Below are positions 8,951-15,478 of a stretch of 17,812 nt of DNA, in pieces (positions within the stretch are counted from its first letter, which is position 1; each line of letters begins with the position of its first letter). The stretch is from Actinomycetota bacterium (GTDB lineage Bacteria > Actinomycetota > Thermoleophilia > Miltoncostaeales > Miltoncostaeaceae). A program made the position numbers and the translations under genes. Where the stretch lies: contig CANJMX010000013.1 of the NCBI GenBank assembly GCA_947475125.1, positions 1-17,812 of the forward strand. The letters run 5' to 3'. A model generated the notes under the pieces. It was not told where the DNA came from and did not search any database. It worked only from the letters and a program-made list of their open reading frames with translations.

Positions 8951-10834
8951 GTGACCGACCCCCGCCCGCCGTCCGACGACCTGCGCCCCGACCCCGTGTC
9001 GATGCGCTCTGGCGCGCGTCCCCACACGGAGTTTGGGCACGATGATCTGGACGCGGATGCCGAACTGGTGGTCATCCGTACTGCGGACCATAAGCATTGG
9101 GATGGCCTGCTCATGCGACCCCGGGACGACACCCTGCCCCAGGCGGGCACGCTGGTGATCGTGGTGCACGGGTCGCTCGGCAACTACATGGGCGGGGTTC
9201 CGCGGCGCCTGGCCTTTGAACTCGCTCACCATGGATACGCGGCGCTGTCGATCAACACGCGCATGGCCAACTTTGGAGTGGTGTACGGCGGAGGCCTGTT
9301 TGACAACACTCCCGACGACCTCGCGGGCGCAATGGACCTCGCCCGGGAGATCGGCTTCGAGCGTGTGGTGCTCATGGGCTACAGCCTCGGTGCCAGCATC
9401 GTCACCAACTACCAGGCGCTGCGCCGGCCGCCAGAGGTGGTGGGCCTGTGCACGCTGGCCCACCCGTGGAGCCTCCCGGAGTCGATGCGCGCGCGGTGGA
9501 CCCGCCTGCGCGCGCAGCCCTCGTACACCGAGGTAACGCGCATGGCGCTACGCGCCGGGGTGGATCGCGATGGCGGGGACGATGTGGTGGTCGTCCATCG
9601 GGGGGCGGGACCCACCGACTCCCCCTACGACGCCGAGGCATGGTCGCTGCGCTGCTGGTGGCAGTGCCGTGGTCCGGAGTCGCGCAATCCCGTGTCGGTG
9701 GATCGCATTCGCGATATCGGCGTGCCCCTCGCGCTCATCCAGGCGGGAAGCGACTCGGTGCTGCCGGGTGGCGACGGCGAGAATCTGGCCGAAGCCGCGC
9801 GGGCCGCCGGGCTTCCGGTGCATCTGGAATACGTGCCCGGTGCCGACCACACATTCTGGGGGATGGTGCCCGAGGTGGCGGATCGTGCCGCGGCGTGGAT
9901 CGCCTCTCTGCCCGAGGGGCGCCGCGCAACGGTTCCGCCGCGCGGGGCGGCGACCGGCAACGTGCGACTCGTGACGGTGCGCGGCCCCGATGGCAGCCTG
10001 CATGACGGTATCTTCGAGCGCCATGCCGCCCCCACCGATGCCCGGATTCAGGAGACGGGGCGGCGCACGGCAGTCGTGCACCTGCACGGCAACCAGGGCA
10101 ACCTCAGTGTGGGCGCGCTCCGCTTTCTGCGCGGTCCGATCGCGGGGCTCGGGGTACCGATTCTCACCATGGATACCCGCATTGGCAACGTGTCGCAGCT
10201 CTTCGGTACGGCCGTGCTGGAAGACGTGCTGGAGGACGTACGGGCGGCCACCGCGTGGCTCGCGGGCGAGGGCTACGACCACGTGCTGGTGTCGGGCTAC
10301 TCGCTCGGTGCCACGGCTGCGCTCTACTGCGCCGCTCACGATCTGGGTCTTCCGATTGTGGGCGCGGTGGGGCTCGGCACCGCCTGGAGCCTTCCCGAGT
10401 CGAGCCGTGCCCGCATGGACAGATGCGGGGCCTCGCCGTCGTACGAGGAACTCGTGGAGATCTGCCGGCCGTACGCCGATGCCGACCCCGAGGACGACAT
10501 CAGTCTGGTGATCCACCGCATGTACCTCGCCGACGACAGTCCCCATGCCGCGGGCGTGTACACCGCGCGCACGTGGTGGCACAGCCGCGGGCCCGAATCC
10601 GAGGCCGCGAAGGCGTATCTGCACGTGGGCCGGGTACCCGCACCGGTGCTGCTGGTGCAGGGGAGCGACGACGTGATCGTGGCACCCATTGATGCCGACA
10701 GGCTTGCCGACCGGGCGCGGGCCGACGGCCACGCGGATGTGGAGGTGCGAATGCTGGACGGCGTGGGCCACGACTTCGGAGACCACGACGCCACCTTTGG
10801 CGCTCTGCGCGACTGGCTTCTGCGAGTGGCCTAG
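8951..10834 (+). CDS. Protein of two fused alpha/beta-hydrolase domains
   Basis: A 627-residue protein with two complete alpha/beta-hydrolase folds. Domain 1 (~35-325) has the oxyanion segment VVHGSLGN, nucleophile elbow GYSLGA (Ser145), acid Asp268 (QAGSDS) and His300 (GADHTFWG). Domain 2 (~340-627) has HLHGNQGN, GYSLGA (Ser451), Asp573 (QGSDDV) and His607 (GVGHDFGDH). Both triads therefore look intact. The domains share unusual cap-region motifs, WSLPES-RAR, PSYEE/PSYTE and WW-RGPES, so they arose by internal duplication of one hydrolase of this subtype. There is no signal peptide, so it is probably cytoplasmic. The fold is certain; substrate (ester, peptide or other) is unknown. It stands alone on its strand and converges on vapC. 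Confidence 0.88.
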   Translation: MTDPRPPSDDLRPDPVSMRSGARPHTEFGHDDLDADAELVVIRTADHKHWDGLLMRPRDDTLPQAGTLVIVVHGSLGNYMGGVPRRLAFELAHHGYAALSINTRMANFGVVYGGGLFDNTPDDLAGAMDLAREIGFERVVLMGYSLGASIVTNYQALRRPPEVVGLCTLAHPWSLPESMRARWTRLRAQPSYTEVTRMALRAGVDRDGGDDVVVVHRGAGPTDSPYDAEAWSLRCWWQCRGPESRNPVSVDRIRDIGVPLALIQAGSDSVLPGGDGENLAEAARAAGLPVHLEYVPGADHTFWGMVPEVADRAAAWIASLPEGRRATVPPRGAATGNVRLVTVRGPDGSLHDGIFERHAAPTDARIQETGRRTAVVHLHGNQGNLSVGALRFLRGPIAGLGVPILTMDTRIGNVSQLFGTAVLEDVLEDVRAATAWLAGEGYDHVLVSGYSLGATAALYCAAHDLGLPIVGAVGLGTAWSLPESSRARMDRCGASPSYEELVEICRPYADADPEDDISLVIHRMYLADDSPHAAGVYTARTWWHSRGPESEAAKAYLHVGRVPAPVLLVQGSDDVIVAPIDADRLADRARADGHADVEVRMLDGVGHDFGDHDATFGALRDWLLRVA

Positions 10835-10848
10835 ACCAGATGTGGTGC

Positions 10849-10865
10849 GGGCCCGGATCAGGCCC
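10849..10865. terminator. Possible terminator between hydrolase and vapC
   Basis: GGGCC at 10849-10853 and GGCCC at 10861-10865 form a 5-bp GC stem with a 7-base loop, in the 45-base gap between two convergent genes. No T-tract is present on either side, so function is doubtful. Confidence 0.25.
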
Positions 10866-10879
10866 TGCCCCCCTCGTGG

Positions 10880-11302
10880 CTAAGAAGCCCCAGACGGGAT
10901 CGCCACGCCCACAACCCGAAGGCCCGGGATACCCGCAAAGTCTGCGACGCTCGCCGTATAGAGCGGTAGGCCATTTGCCAGTGCAACCGACGCGATCAGT
11001 GCATCGAATGCCCGGGCCGCGGGCTTTCGACCGCGCGACCGGAGCGCTGCCGCGACAGTCCCGAAGGCGCGTGCGGCCGCAGCATCGAAGGGCAGGGGTT
11101 CGAAGTCGGCTTCAGCCTGCTGCAGCACCGCCTGCCGACGAGCACGTTCGGCAGAGTTCCCTGCCACGAGCGGGCCGATGGTGAGTTCGGCAAGCGTCAC
11201 CGCGCTGATGACCGGCTCATCGGGAAGTACGGTCGGGTCGGCGAGTGAGGGGAGCGCGATGACCACACTGGTGTCGAGCAGCCCCACGTCGCCAGGTGTC
11301 AC
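10880..11302 (-). CDS. vapC: VapC-type PIN-domain toxin
   Basis: PIN-domain ribonuclease of 140 residues; VapC toxins cleave tRNA or rRNA and halt translation until neutralised by the cognate antitoxin. The acidic metal-binding set is present: Asp10 (LLDTSVV), Glu39 (TLAEL), Asp100 (AFDALIASVA) and Asp121 (SVADFAGI). Length is normal for the family. It starts with GTG at 11302, and this codon overlaps the TGA of the antitoxin gene (GTGA, 4-bp overlap), so translation is probably coupled. The RNA target cannot be read from the sequence. It appears complete, with no sign of inactivation. Confidence 0.9.
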   Translation of the reverse strand: MTPGDVGLLDTSVVIALPSLADPTVLPDEPVISAVTLAELTIGPLVAGNSAERARRQAVLQQAEADFEPLPFDAAAARAFGTVAAALRSRGRKPAARAFDALIASVALANGLPLYTASVADFAGIPGLRVVGVAIPSGAS

Positions 11303-11535
11303 AGCGACTGATCCACGACTGCGTCGACATCTGCACGAAACCGCTGGGGATCGACGGGGGCCAGATTGCGCCAGCGCCCGAGGAGCGTGGCGGCATCAAT
11401 TGCATCGCGCCGGAGCGGCCGGAGCTCTGCGACAGGCGTGCCTGCCCGCGTGACCATCACGGTCTCCCCCGCCGTCACGCGATCAACCACATCGCCGCCA
11501 TGGTTCCTCAGGTCCCTGATGGTCACGCGCTCCAT
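11299..11535 (-). CDS. vapB: Phd/YefM-type antitoxin of the VapBC pair
   Basis: An antitoxin of 78 residues. The N-terminal half (TIRDLRNHGGDVVDRVTAG, then VMVTRAGTPVAEL) is the Phd/YefM fold, which dimerises and binds the operator. The C-terminal half (~45-78) should wrap around the toxin. It is first in the operon and overlaps vapC by 4 bp. The ATG at 11535 has no Shine-Dalgarno but is preceded at 6 nt by an extended -10 box (TG-A-TACTTT), suggesting a leaderless mRNA. A palindrome next to this box is the probable autoregulation site. Confidence 0.88.
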   Translation of the reverse strand: MERVTIRDLRNHGGDVVDRVTAGETVMVTRAGTPVAELRPLRRDAIDAATLLGRWRNLAPVDPQRFRADVDAVVDQSL

Positions 11536-11541
11536 CGCATC

Positions 11542-11558
11542 AAAGTATCACGCGTGAG
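11542..11558 (-). promoter_or_regulatory. vapBC promoter and palindromic operator
   Basis: On the minus strand an extended -10, TGATACTTT, places TACTTT (11547 to 11542) 6 bases before the ATG. Directly adjoining is the perfect 10-bp palindrome TCACGCGTGA at 11548-11557. Its symmetry extends outward by two further pairs (GT/AC at 11545-11546 and 11559-11560) with one mismatched pair between. An operator here would block polymerase, as expected for a toxin-antitoxin pair repressed by its own complex. Confidence 0.6.
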
Positions 11559-11565
11559 ACAAGAC

Positions 11566-11592
11566 CCCCGTGCGCAGTATTCCGCGCCGGGG
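11566..11592 (-). terminator. Probable terminator of the propeller gene
   Basis: CCCCG-T-GCGC (11566-11575) pairs with GCGC-CGGGG (11584-11592): 9 bp with one bulged base and an 8-base loop, beginning 11 bases past the propeller gene stop. On the minus strand it is followed by a T-rich stretch (GTCTTGTCTC). It separates this gene from the downstream vapBC promoter. Confidence 0.45.
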
Positions 11593-11603
11593 TGTTGCGT
11601 TTG

Positions 11604-12998
11604 TCAGCCAGCTGCGGGCGCGGCCGTGGACATTCCCTGCAGCCAGAAGTTCTGCTCGGGAACCACCTTGTGACCGGTCGCCAGCTTCCACACGCCGGTG
11701 ACCACACCGCTCGGTGCGACAGTGAGGCGGGGCTCATCAGCCTCGCGGTTGGACGCCGACAGCCAGGTGGCAGGGCCCCAGGTACCGCCCGCGGGACGCG
11801 TGCGCGTCTGAATCCGGACCTGTCCGTTGGAGCCGACCTGCTTCCACATCCCCGTCGCCGTACCGTCGCCAGCCACCGCGATGACCGGATCGTCGACATC
11901 GGGTGCCGACTTGGGGTCGGGCCGGCTGGTGGCTCGCCTCGAGAGGGTCTCAATGGGGCCCCACGTACCGCCCGCCGGCAGGGTGCGCGACTGGACGATC
12001 TTCATGTCGCGTGTGGTGGAGTCGAACTCCCACAGCACGGTGACCGTGCCGTCGGGGCCCACACCCAGGTCGGAGTCGCTCGCGTGCACGCCGGCGGTGG
12101 ACAGATCGGTGATGGGGCCCATCCCCTGCCCTGCCTGGCCGCGGCGGGCCTGGATGACGACACCCTTCGGGGTGACGCGCTCCCACGTGGTGGTGACCAT
12201 CCCCGACGCGTCCACGCCAAGTGCGACGTCGGTGGCTGCGCCGCCCGACTTCGACACCTGACTGAGCTTGCCGAAGTGCTCACCCGGCCTGCGTGTGCTC
12301 ACCTGAATGACTGACGCACCAGAGGCTGAGGCGCGCTCCCATGCGATGGTCACGGTGCCGTCTGGTGCGATGGCGATCTGTGGGTCAATGGCGTCGCCAC
12401 CCCTCGCCGACAGCGTGGTGGTGGGGGCGAATCGCTTGGAGCCAGCGGATCGGGTGCGGGTCTGGATGACACGCCCGTCGCCGGTGTTCCATGCCCATGC
12501 CACCACCGTCTGCCCCTGCGGGCCGACGGCGACGCGGTCCTCGGTGGCATCTCCCGTACTGCTCGACAGCGTCTGCGTGGACCCGAACGAGGCCCCCGGC
12601 TTTTGGATGCGCACCTGCACAACGCGATTCCACTCACGCATGTTCTTCCAGGCCACGGCCGTGGTGCCATCGGGGCCGGTGGCCACCCGCGGATCCTCGT
12701 GGCTTGCTCCCGCCGCAGACAACGTTCGGATGCCCTGCATCACGCCACCCGCGGTGCGATTGCGCCTGCGGATCTGCCAGTGCGCGCCGTCCCATCCCTC
12801 CCACACGAAGGCGACGGACCCATCCGGGGCAGCTGCCAGTTGCGGGTCGTCAGCCGGCTGCGGAAACACCGACACTCCGTAGGGCGGCTGTACCCAGGCG
12901 CCCTGAGGCGCGACTGCAATACCGCCGAGCGCAGTGGCTGCGCCGAGGGCAAGCCCGGAGATGACCATAAGTGGGATGAGGGGCGTGCGTGCAGGCAC
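11604..12998 (-). CDS. Secreted protein of eight beta-propeller-type repeats
   Basis: An exported protein of 464 residues with a signal peptide (~1-30, cleavage after AVA). The rest is about eight units of ~50 residues with the pattern DPxxAxxPDGTxxxxW...VIQxRTRxAG..FGPxxxLS, resembling the Asp-box/BNR-like or other beta-propeller repeats of secreted actinobacterial proteins. Units begin near residues 50, 101 and 152 and continue at similar intervals. The last is truncated, while the N-terminus (GAWVQPPYGVSVFPQPA) supplies what looks like the missing outer strand, a 'velcro' closure. No catalytic motif is evident. The GTG start at 12998 has a good Shine-Dalgarno (GAAGGAG, 13004-13010) with 5-base spacing. 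Binding or scaffolding at the cell surface is plausible but unproven. Confidence 0.8.
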   Translation of the reverse strand: MPARTPLIPLMVISGLALGAATALGGIAVAPQGAWVQPPYGVSVFPQPADDPQLAAAPDGSVAFVWEGWDGAHWQIRRRNRTAGGVMQGIRTLSAAGASHEDPRVATGPDGTTAVAWKNMREWNRVVQVRIQKPGASFGSTQTLSSSTGDATEDRVAVGPQGQTVVAWAWNTGDGRVIQTRTRSAGSKRFAPTTTLSARGGDAIDPQIAIAPDGTVTIAWERASASGASVIQVSTRRPGEHFGKLSQVSKSGGAATDVALGVDASGMVTTTWERVTPKGVVIQARRGQAGQGMGPITDLSTAGVHASDSDLGVGPDGTVTVLWEFDSTTRDMKIVQSRTLPAGGTWGPIETLSRRATSRPDPKSAPDVDDPVIAVAGDGTATGMWKQVGSNGQVRIQTRTRPAGGTWGPATWLSASNREADEPRLTVAPSGVVTGVWKLATGHKVVPEQNFWLQGMSTAAPAAG

Positions 12999-13038
12999 GA
13001 GGGCTCCTTCTGGAATTCATGGCCGGGTCAGCCGCGGG

Positions 13039-13044
13039 ATTCTA
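13039..13044 (-). promoter_or_regulatory. -10 box of the propeller gene
   Basis: TAGAAT on the minus strand (13044 to 13039) is close to the TATAAT consensus. It would give a leader of about 35 bases that includes the Shine-Dalgarno at 13010-13004. No clear -35 box is seen. Confidence 0.4.
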
Positions 13045-13129
13045 CGGGACGCCCACGTGCATGCCGTCCCCCGGGGGGCCGTGTGCTGACCCGTGCGCTG
13101 TCCCCGGTTGAGCGGGAGTCAATCGTCAA

Positions 13130-13202
13130 TGCCCTCGGCACGATTCGAACTTGCGACACCCAGACTAAGAACCCCGTGTTCTCTCCCCTGAGCTACGGGG
13201 GC
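13130..13202 (-). pseudogene. Degenerate tRNA copy (apparent CTT anticodon)
   Basis: This 73-base cloverleaf-like sequence matches the intact tRNA-Arg(CCT) at 14145-14217 at about 61 of 73 positions. It keeps the TTCGAAT T-loop and AGCTCAGGGG D-arm, but the apparent anticodon is CTT (Lys type). Every stem is damaged: a C-A mismatch in the acceptor stem, C-A in the D stem, G-G plus two G-T pairs in the anticodon stem, and A-G in the T stem. One T-stem pair changed in a compensated way (G-C to C-G). No -10 box is visible upstream. The 3' flank is also shared with the intact gene, so a tRNA-plus-flank segment was duplicated. Probably non-functional; an odd working tRNA-Lys is not excluded. Confidence 0.65.
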
Positions 13203-13479
13203 GCATCCGACATGTCGCCGTGCCACTCATGGATCGCGGCGCAGCAGGATCCCGTCCATTTGCGGAGGTGCGCCCGGAATGGGTCGGGCGCATAATCGCC
13301 ACCAGACCGGTCTGGGACCCGCACACCATGCGACGGGCATCTGTCGTGTGGAAGAGGCAAAACAGATCGCACCGTCCGCAGAAGGCCGAGCACCCGACGG
13401 GATGACCAGGGCCAGGGGCCGTCACCCCGTCGTCGTATCGGCGACCATGCCCACACCGGGCGCGACGAGAGGTGACGGC

Positions 13480-14010
13480 ATGCACACCAGTGATTCGCTG
13501 AGGGCGCTGCAGGCGCCGCTGAAGGACCAGTACCAACGCGACCCGGCGGCGGCAGTGGTGACGCTGTCGGCGCAGGGCCGACTGGGCGAAGGACTCACCT
13601 GCTCGGTCGACACAGGTCGTGCCCTGGCCGAGGCCGGGCTGCACCCGGCGACTGGCGGCGACGGCACTCAGCTGTGCTCGGGCGACATGCTGCTCGAGGC
13701 ACTGGTTGCCTGCGCCGGCGTCACGCTGCGGGCCGTGGCCACCGCGCTTGACATTCCGGTGGCGGGCGGCACCGTGCGGGCCGAGGGCGACCTGGACGTG
13801 CGTGGCACATTGGCCGTTGACCGCGACGCGCCCGTGGGTCTCAGCGATATCCGCCTCACGTTCGACCTGCAGACCGATGCCGATGACGAGCAGGTGGCAA
13901 CGCTCATGCGCCTGACCGAGCGTTACTGCGTGGTGCTGCAGACGCTCAACAACGCACCGCGGATGGCGGTCACCTGCACGGCGGCACCTCCCGGCCCAAC
14001 GGGCACCTGA
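13480..14010 (+). CDS. OsmC/Ohr-family thiol peroxidase-like protein
   Basis: OsmC-family proteins reduce organic hydroperoxides using two reactive cysteines; they are cytoplasmic. The 176-residue protein keeps both: Cys78 in LLEALVACAGVTL, the family's central helix, and Cys150 in LTERYCVVLQTL. The TFDLQTDADDEQVATLMRL segment before the second cysteine is typical. Three further cysteines (41, 66, 166) are present. The ATG at 13480 has a GAGAGGTG Shine-Dalgarno at 13467-13474; sequence upstream in the same frame, back to ~13279, is Arg/His-rich and not protein-like. A CATAAT at 13291-13296 could be a -10 box. Whether it belongs to the OsmC, Ohr or YhfA subgroup is undecided. It stands alone between the two tRNA copies. 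Confidence 0.85.
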   Translation: MHTSDSLRALQAPLKDQYQRDPAAAVVTLSAQGRLGEGLTCSVDTGRALAEAGLHPATGGDGTQLCSGDMLLEALVACAGVTLRAVATALDIPVAGGTVRAEGDLDVRGTLAVDRDAPVGLSDIRLTFDLQTDADDEQVATLMRLTERYCVVLQTLNNAPRMAVTCTAAPPGPTGT

Positions 14011-14016
14011 CCCGTC

Positions 14017-14039
14017 GTGCCGGTCGATGTGCCCGGCAC
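14017..14039 (+). terminator. Probable terminator of the OsmC-family gene
   Basis: GTGCCGG (14017-14023) pairs perfectly with CCGGCAC (14033-14039) across a 9-base loop, starting 6 bases after the stop codon. No T-tract follows, as is common for actinobacterial terminators. Confidence 0.45.
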
Positions 14040-14112
14040 CTCAGATGCAGCGCTCGGCCGTTGGTGCCTCGAGTGCGGCCCAGTACGAAGCCGCCTGCTG
14101 ACCATGTGCTGA

Positions 14113-14129
14113 CCCCCAGCGTCTGGAGG
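14113..14129 (-). terminator. Possible terminator of tRNA-Arg
   Basis: On the minus strand CCTCCAG and CTGGGGG form a 7-bp stem (one G-T pair) with a 3-base loop, 15 bases past the tRNA 3' end. No strong T-tract follows. Confidence 0.3.
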
Positions 14130-14144
14130 AGGGTGAATCGTCAA

Positions 14145-14217
14145 TGCCCTCGGGAAGATTCGAACTTCCGACACCAGGATTAGGAATCCTGTGCTCTATC
14201 CCCTGAGCTACGAGGGC
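14145..14217 (-). tRNA. tRNA-Arg (anticodon CCT)
   Basis: A complete 73-base cloverleaf read on the minus strand: acceptor GCCCTCG/CGAGGGC, D stem GCTC/GAGC, anticodon stem CAGGA/TCCTG with loop TTCCTAA (anticodon CCT, decoding AGG), T stem GGAAG/CTTCC with loop TTCGAAT, and discriminator A. All stems pair fully. The CCA end is not encoded. A TACATT -10 box lies 11 bases upstream of the 5' end. Confidence 0.95.
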
Positions 14218-14228
14218 GGTGCGGGTGA

Positions 14229-14234
14229 AATGTA
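14229..14234 (-). promoter_or_regulatory. -10 box of tRNA-Arg
   Basis: TACATT on the minus strand (14234 to 14229) fits TAnnnT and would start transcription a few bases before the tRNA 5' end at 14217. The degenerate copy lacks an equivalent. Confidence 0.45.
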
Positions 14235-14384
14235 GCCCGCCGGGAGGGCGCCCCCGAACCCGGCTGGTACTGGGCGTTGGCAATGACGTTGATGGCGGGG
14301 CGCACGACGGGCATTGCCGCGGGTCCGCTGCGAGGCGAGGTGCAGTACTGGTGCGCGAGGTACATGCCCCGCATCCCACATCCC

Positions 14385-14432
14385 TCGCCATCGCGTCGTG
14401 ATGCCCCCGAGGGCCTGACGACGCGATGGCGA
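14385..14432 (-). terminator. Long perfect hairpin after the RCC1-like lipoprotein gene
   Basis: Bases 14385-14399 and 14418-14432 form a perfect 15-bp inverted repeat (arm TCGCCATCGCGTCGT). The 18-base middle holds a further GCCC/GGGC stem with a 4-base loop. It begins 6 bases past the stop codon of the gene at 14438-16669. There is no T-tract, but stem strength and position indicate a terminator or a 3'-end stability structure. The paralogous gene has a shorter hairpin at the same place (16744-16782). Confidence 0.65.
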
Positions 14433-15478
14433 CGCAATCAGCCGGTGACCGCCCGCTTGGGAGCCACCCATGAGATCCGCACGTTCTTGACCGACCGCGC
14501 GAGCACCGTGGAGCCCTTCAGTGCCGTGGTGGTGATTGCCCAATGACCGCGGGAAAGGCGGGTAGTGCAGACATAGGTACGTGCCTTGCCGCTGCCCGCG
14601 ATGGCGCACTTTCCGCGCACCCGCCGGGTTGAGGTGGCTGCGTGCGCCCTCGCGCGATGCTGCGCTGCCGTTGACGTGGCGGCGGCAATCTGGGTGACGC
14701 GGGTGGCACCAGACGGCACCCGGCCCTGGGTCGTGCAGACGAGGCGCGCGCAGGTGGTGCGGCTCGCAAGTGCTGGCACGCTGGTGGTGACTGCGCCCGG
14801 GGCGGCGGGGGTCACGCTGACCGATGCGCTGGTCGGCCCCGCGCCACGGACGTAGGTGGCCCGCATGCGTACCGCGTACGTAGTGCCATTTGTGAGGCCG
14901 CTGATGACCACTGGGCTCGTGGTCGTGGCTGGCGAGGCCGCCGTCCATGCCCCCTCGCCCAGTGAGTACTCGTAGCCGGTGATCGACTGACCATTCGCGG
15001 CGCCCTCCGCGAAGGCGATGCTGGCGCTGGCGTCACCTGCGGTTGCCGCCAGGGAAGTGGGTGCCGATGGCAGCGCGGGTGCATCGACGAATGGCGATGC
15101 GATGTAGATGACTCCCGACGACAAGCTTCCCGGCGGCGCGGGACTGCACGTCTGAGAGGAGGGGGCGCAGCCCGGATCGCCACCATTTTCTGCCGCGCCC
15201 CAGGTGGCCACTGAGCCATCCTCCCTCACGGCGGCACCTGTGGTGTCGTTGGAGAACACCTGCGAGACGCCGGTCAGCGCGCCGCCCACCGGTGCAGAGG
15301 AATCGCCTCCAGTGGCCGTTGCACCCCAGGTGACCACCGAACCATCCTGCTTGCGGGCGACGAATGCGCCCCCGTGGCCAGGGGTCACGGGTCCGGTGGA
15401 CATGATCTGGGTGACACCGCCGGAGAGGGATCCCGCCGGTGCAGCAGTACACCCGTCCAGGGTGCATGAAGGGTCGCC
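14411..15478 (-). repeat. 3' part of RCC1-like gene 1, duplicated at 16763-17812
   Basis: From about 25 bases beyond the stop codon through the last repeats, Fn3 domain and C-terminal domain, this DNA closely matches the segment at 16763-17812, for example over the final 40 codons and the shared ggcctgacgacgc downstream of both stops. The two genes are therefore a direct tandem duplication. Confidence 0.85.

Noticed and set aside
13279..13479. Extension of the OsmC-family gene upstream to 13279
   Set aside because: The family begins near the ATG at 13480, which has a good Shine-Dalgarno; the upstream part is low-quality Arg/His-rich sequence.
13130..14217. Integrated mobile element bounded by the two tRNA copies
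   Set aside because: Only about 950 bases lie between them, with an ordinary OsmC gene and no integrase or transposase; duplication of the tRNA segment is simpler.
14180..14437. Minus-strand open frame ending RSSGDRAQDS
   Set aside because: Its C-terminal part is a translation of the tRNA-Arg gene, a familiar artefact, and the rest matches nothing.
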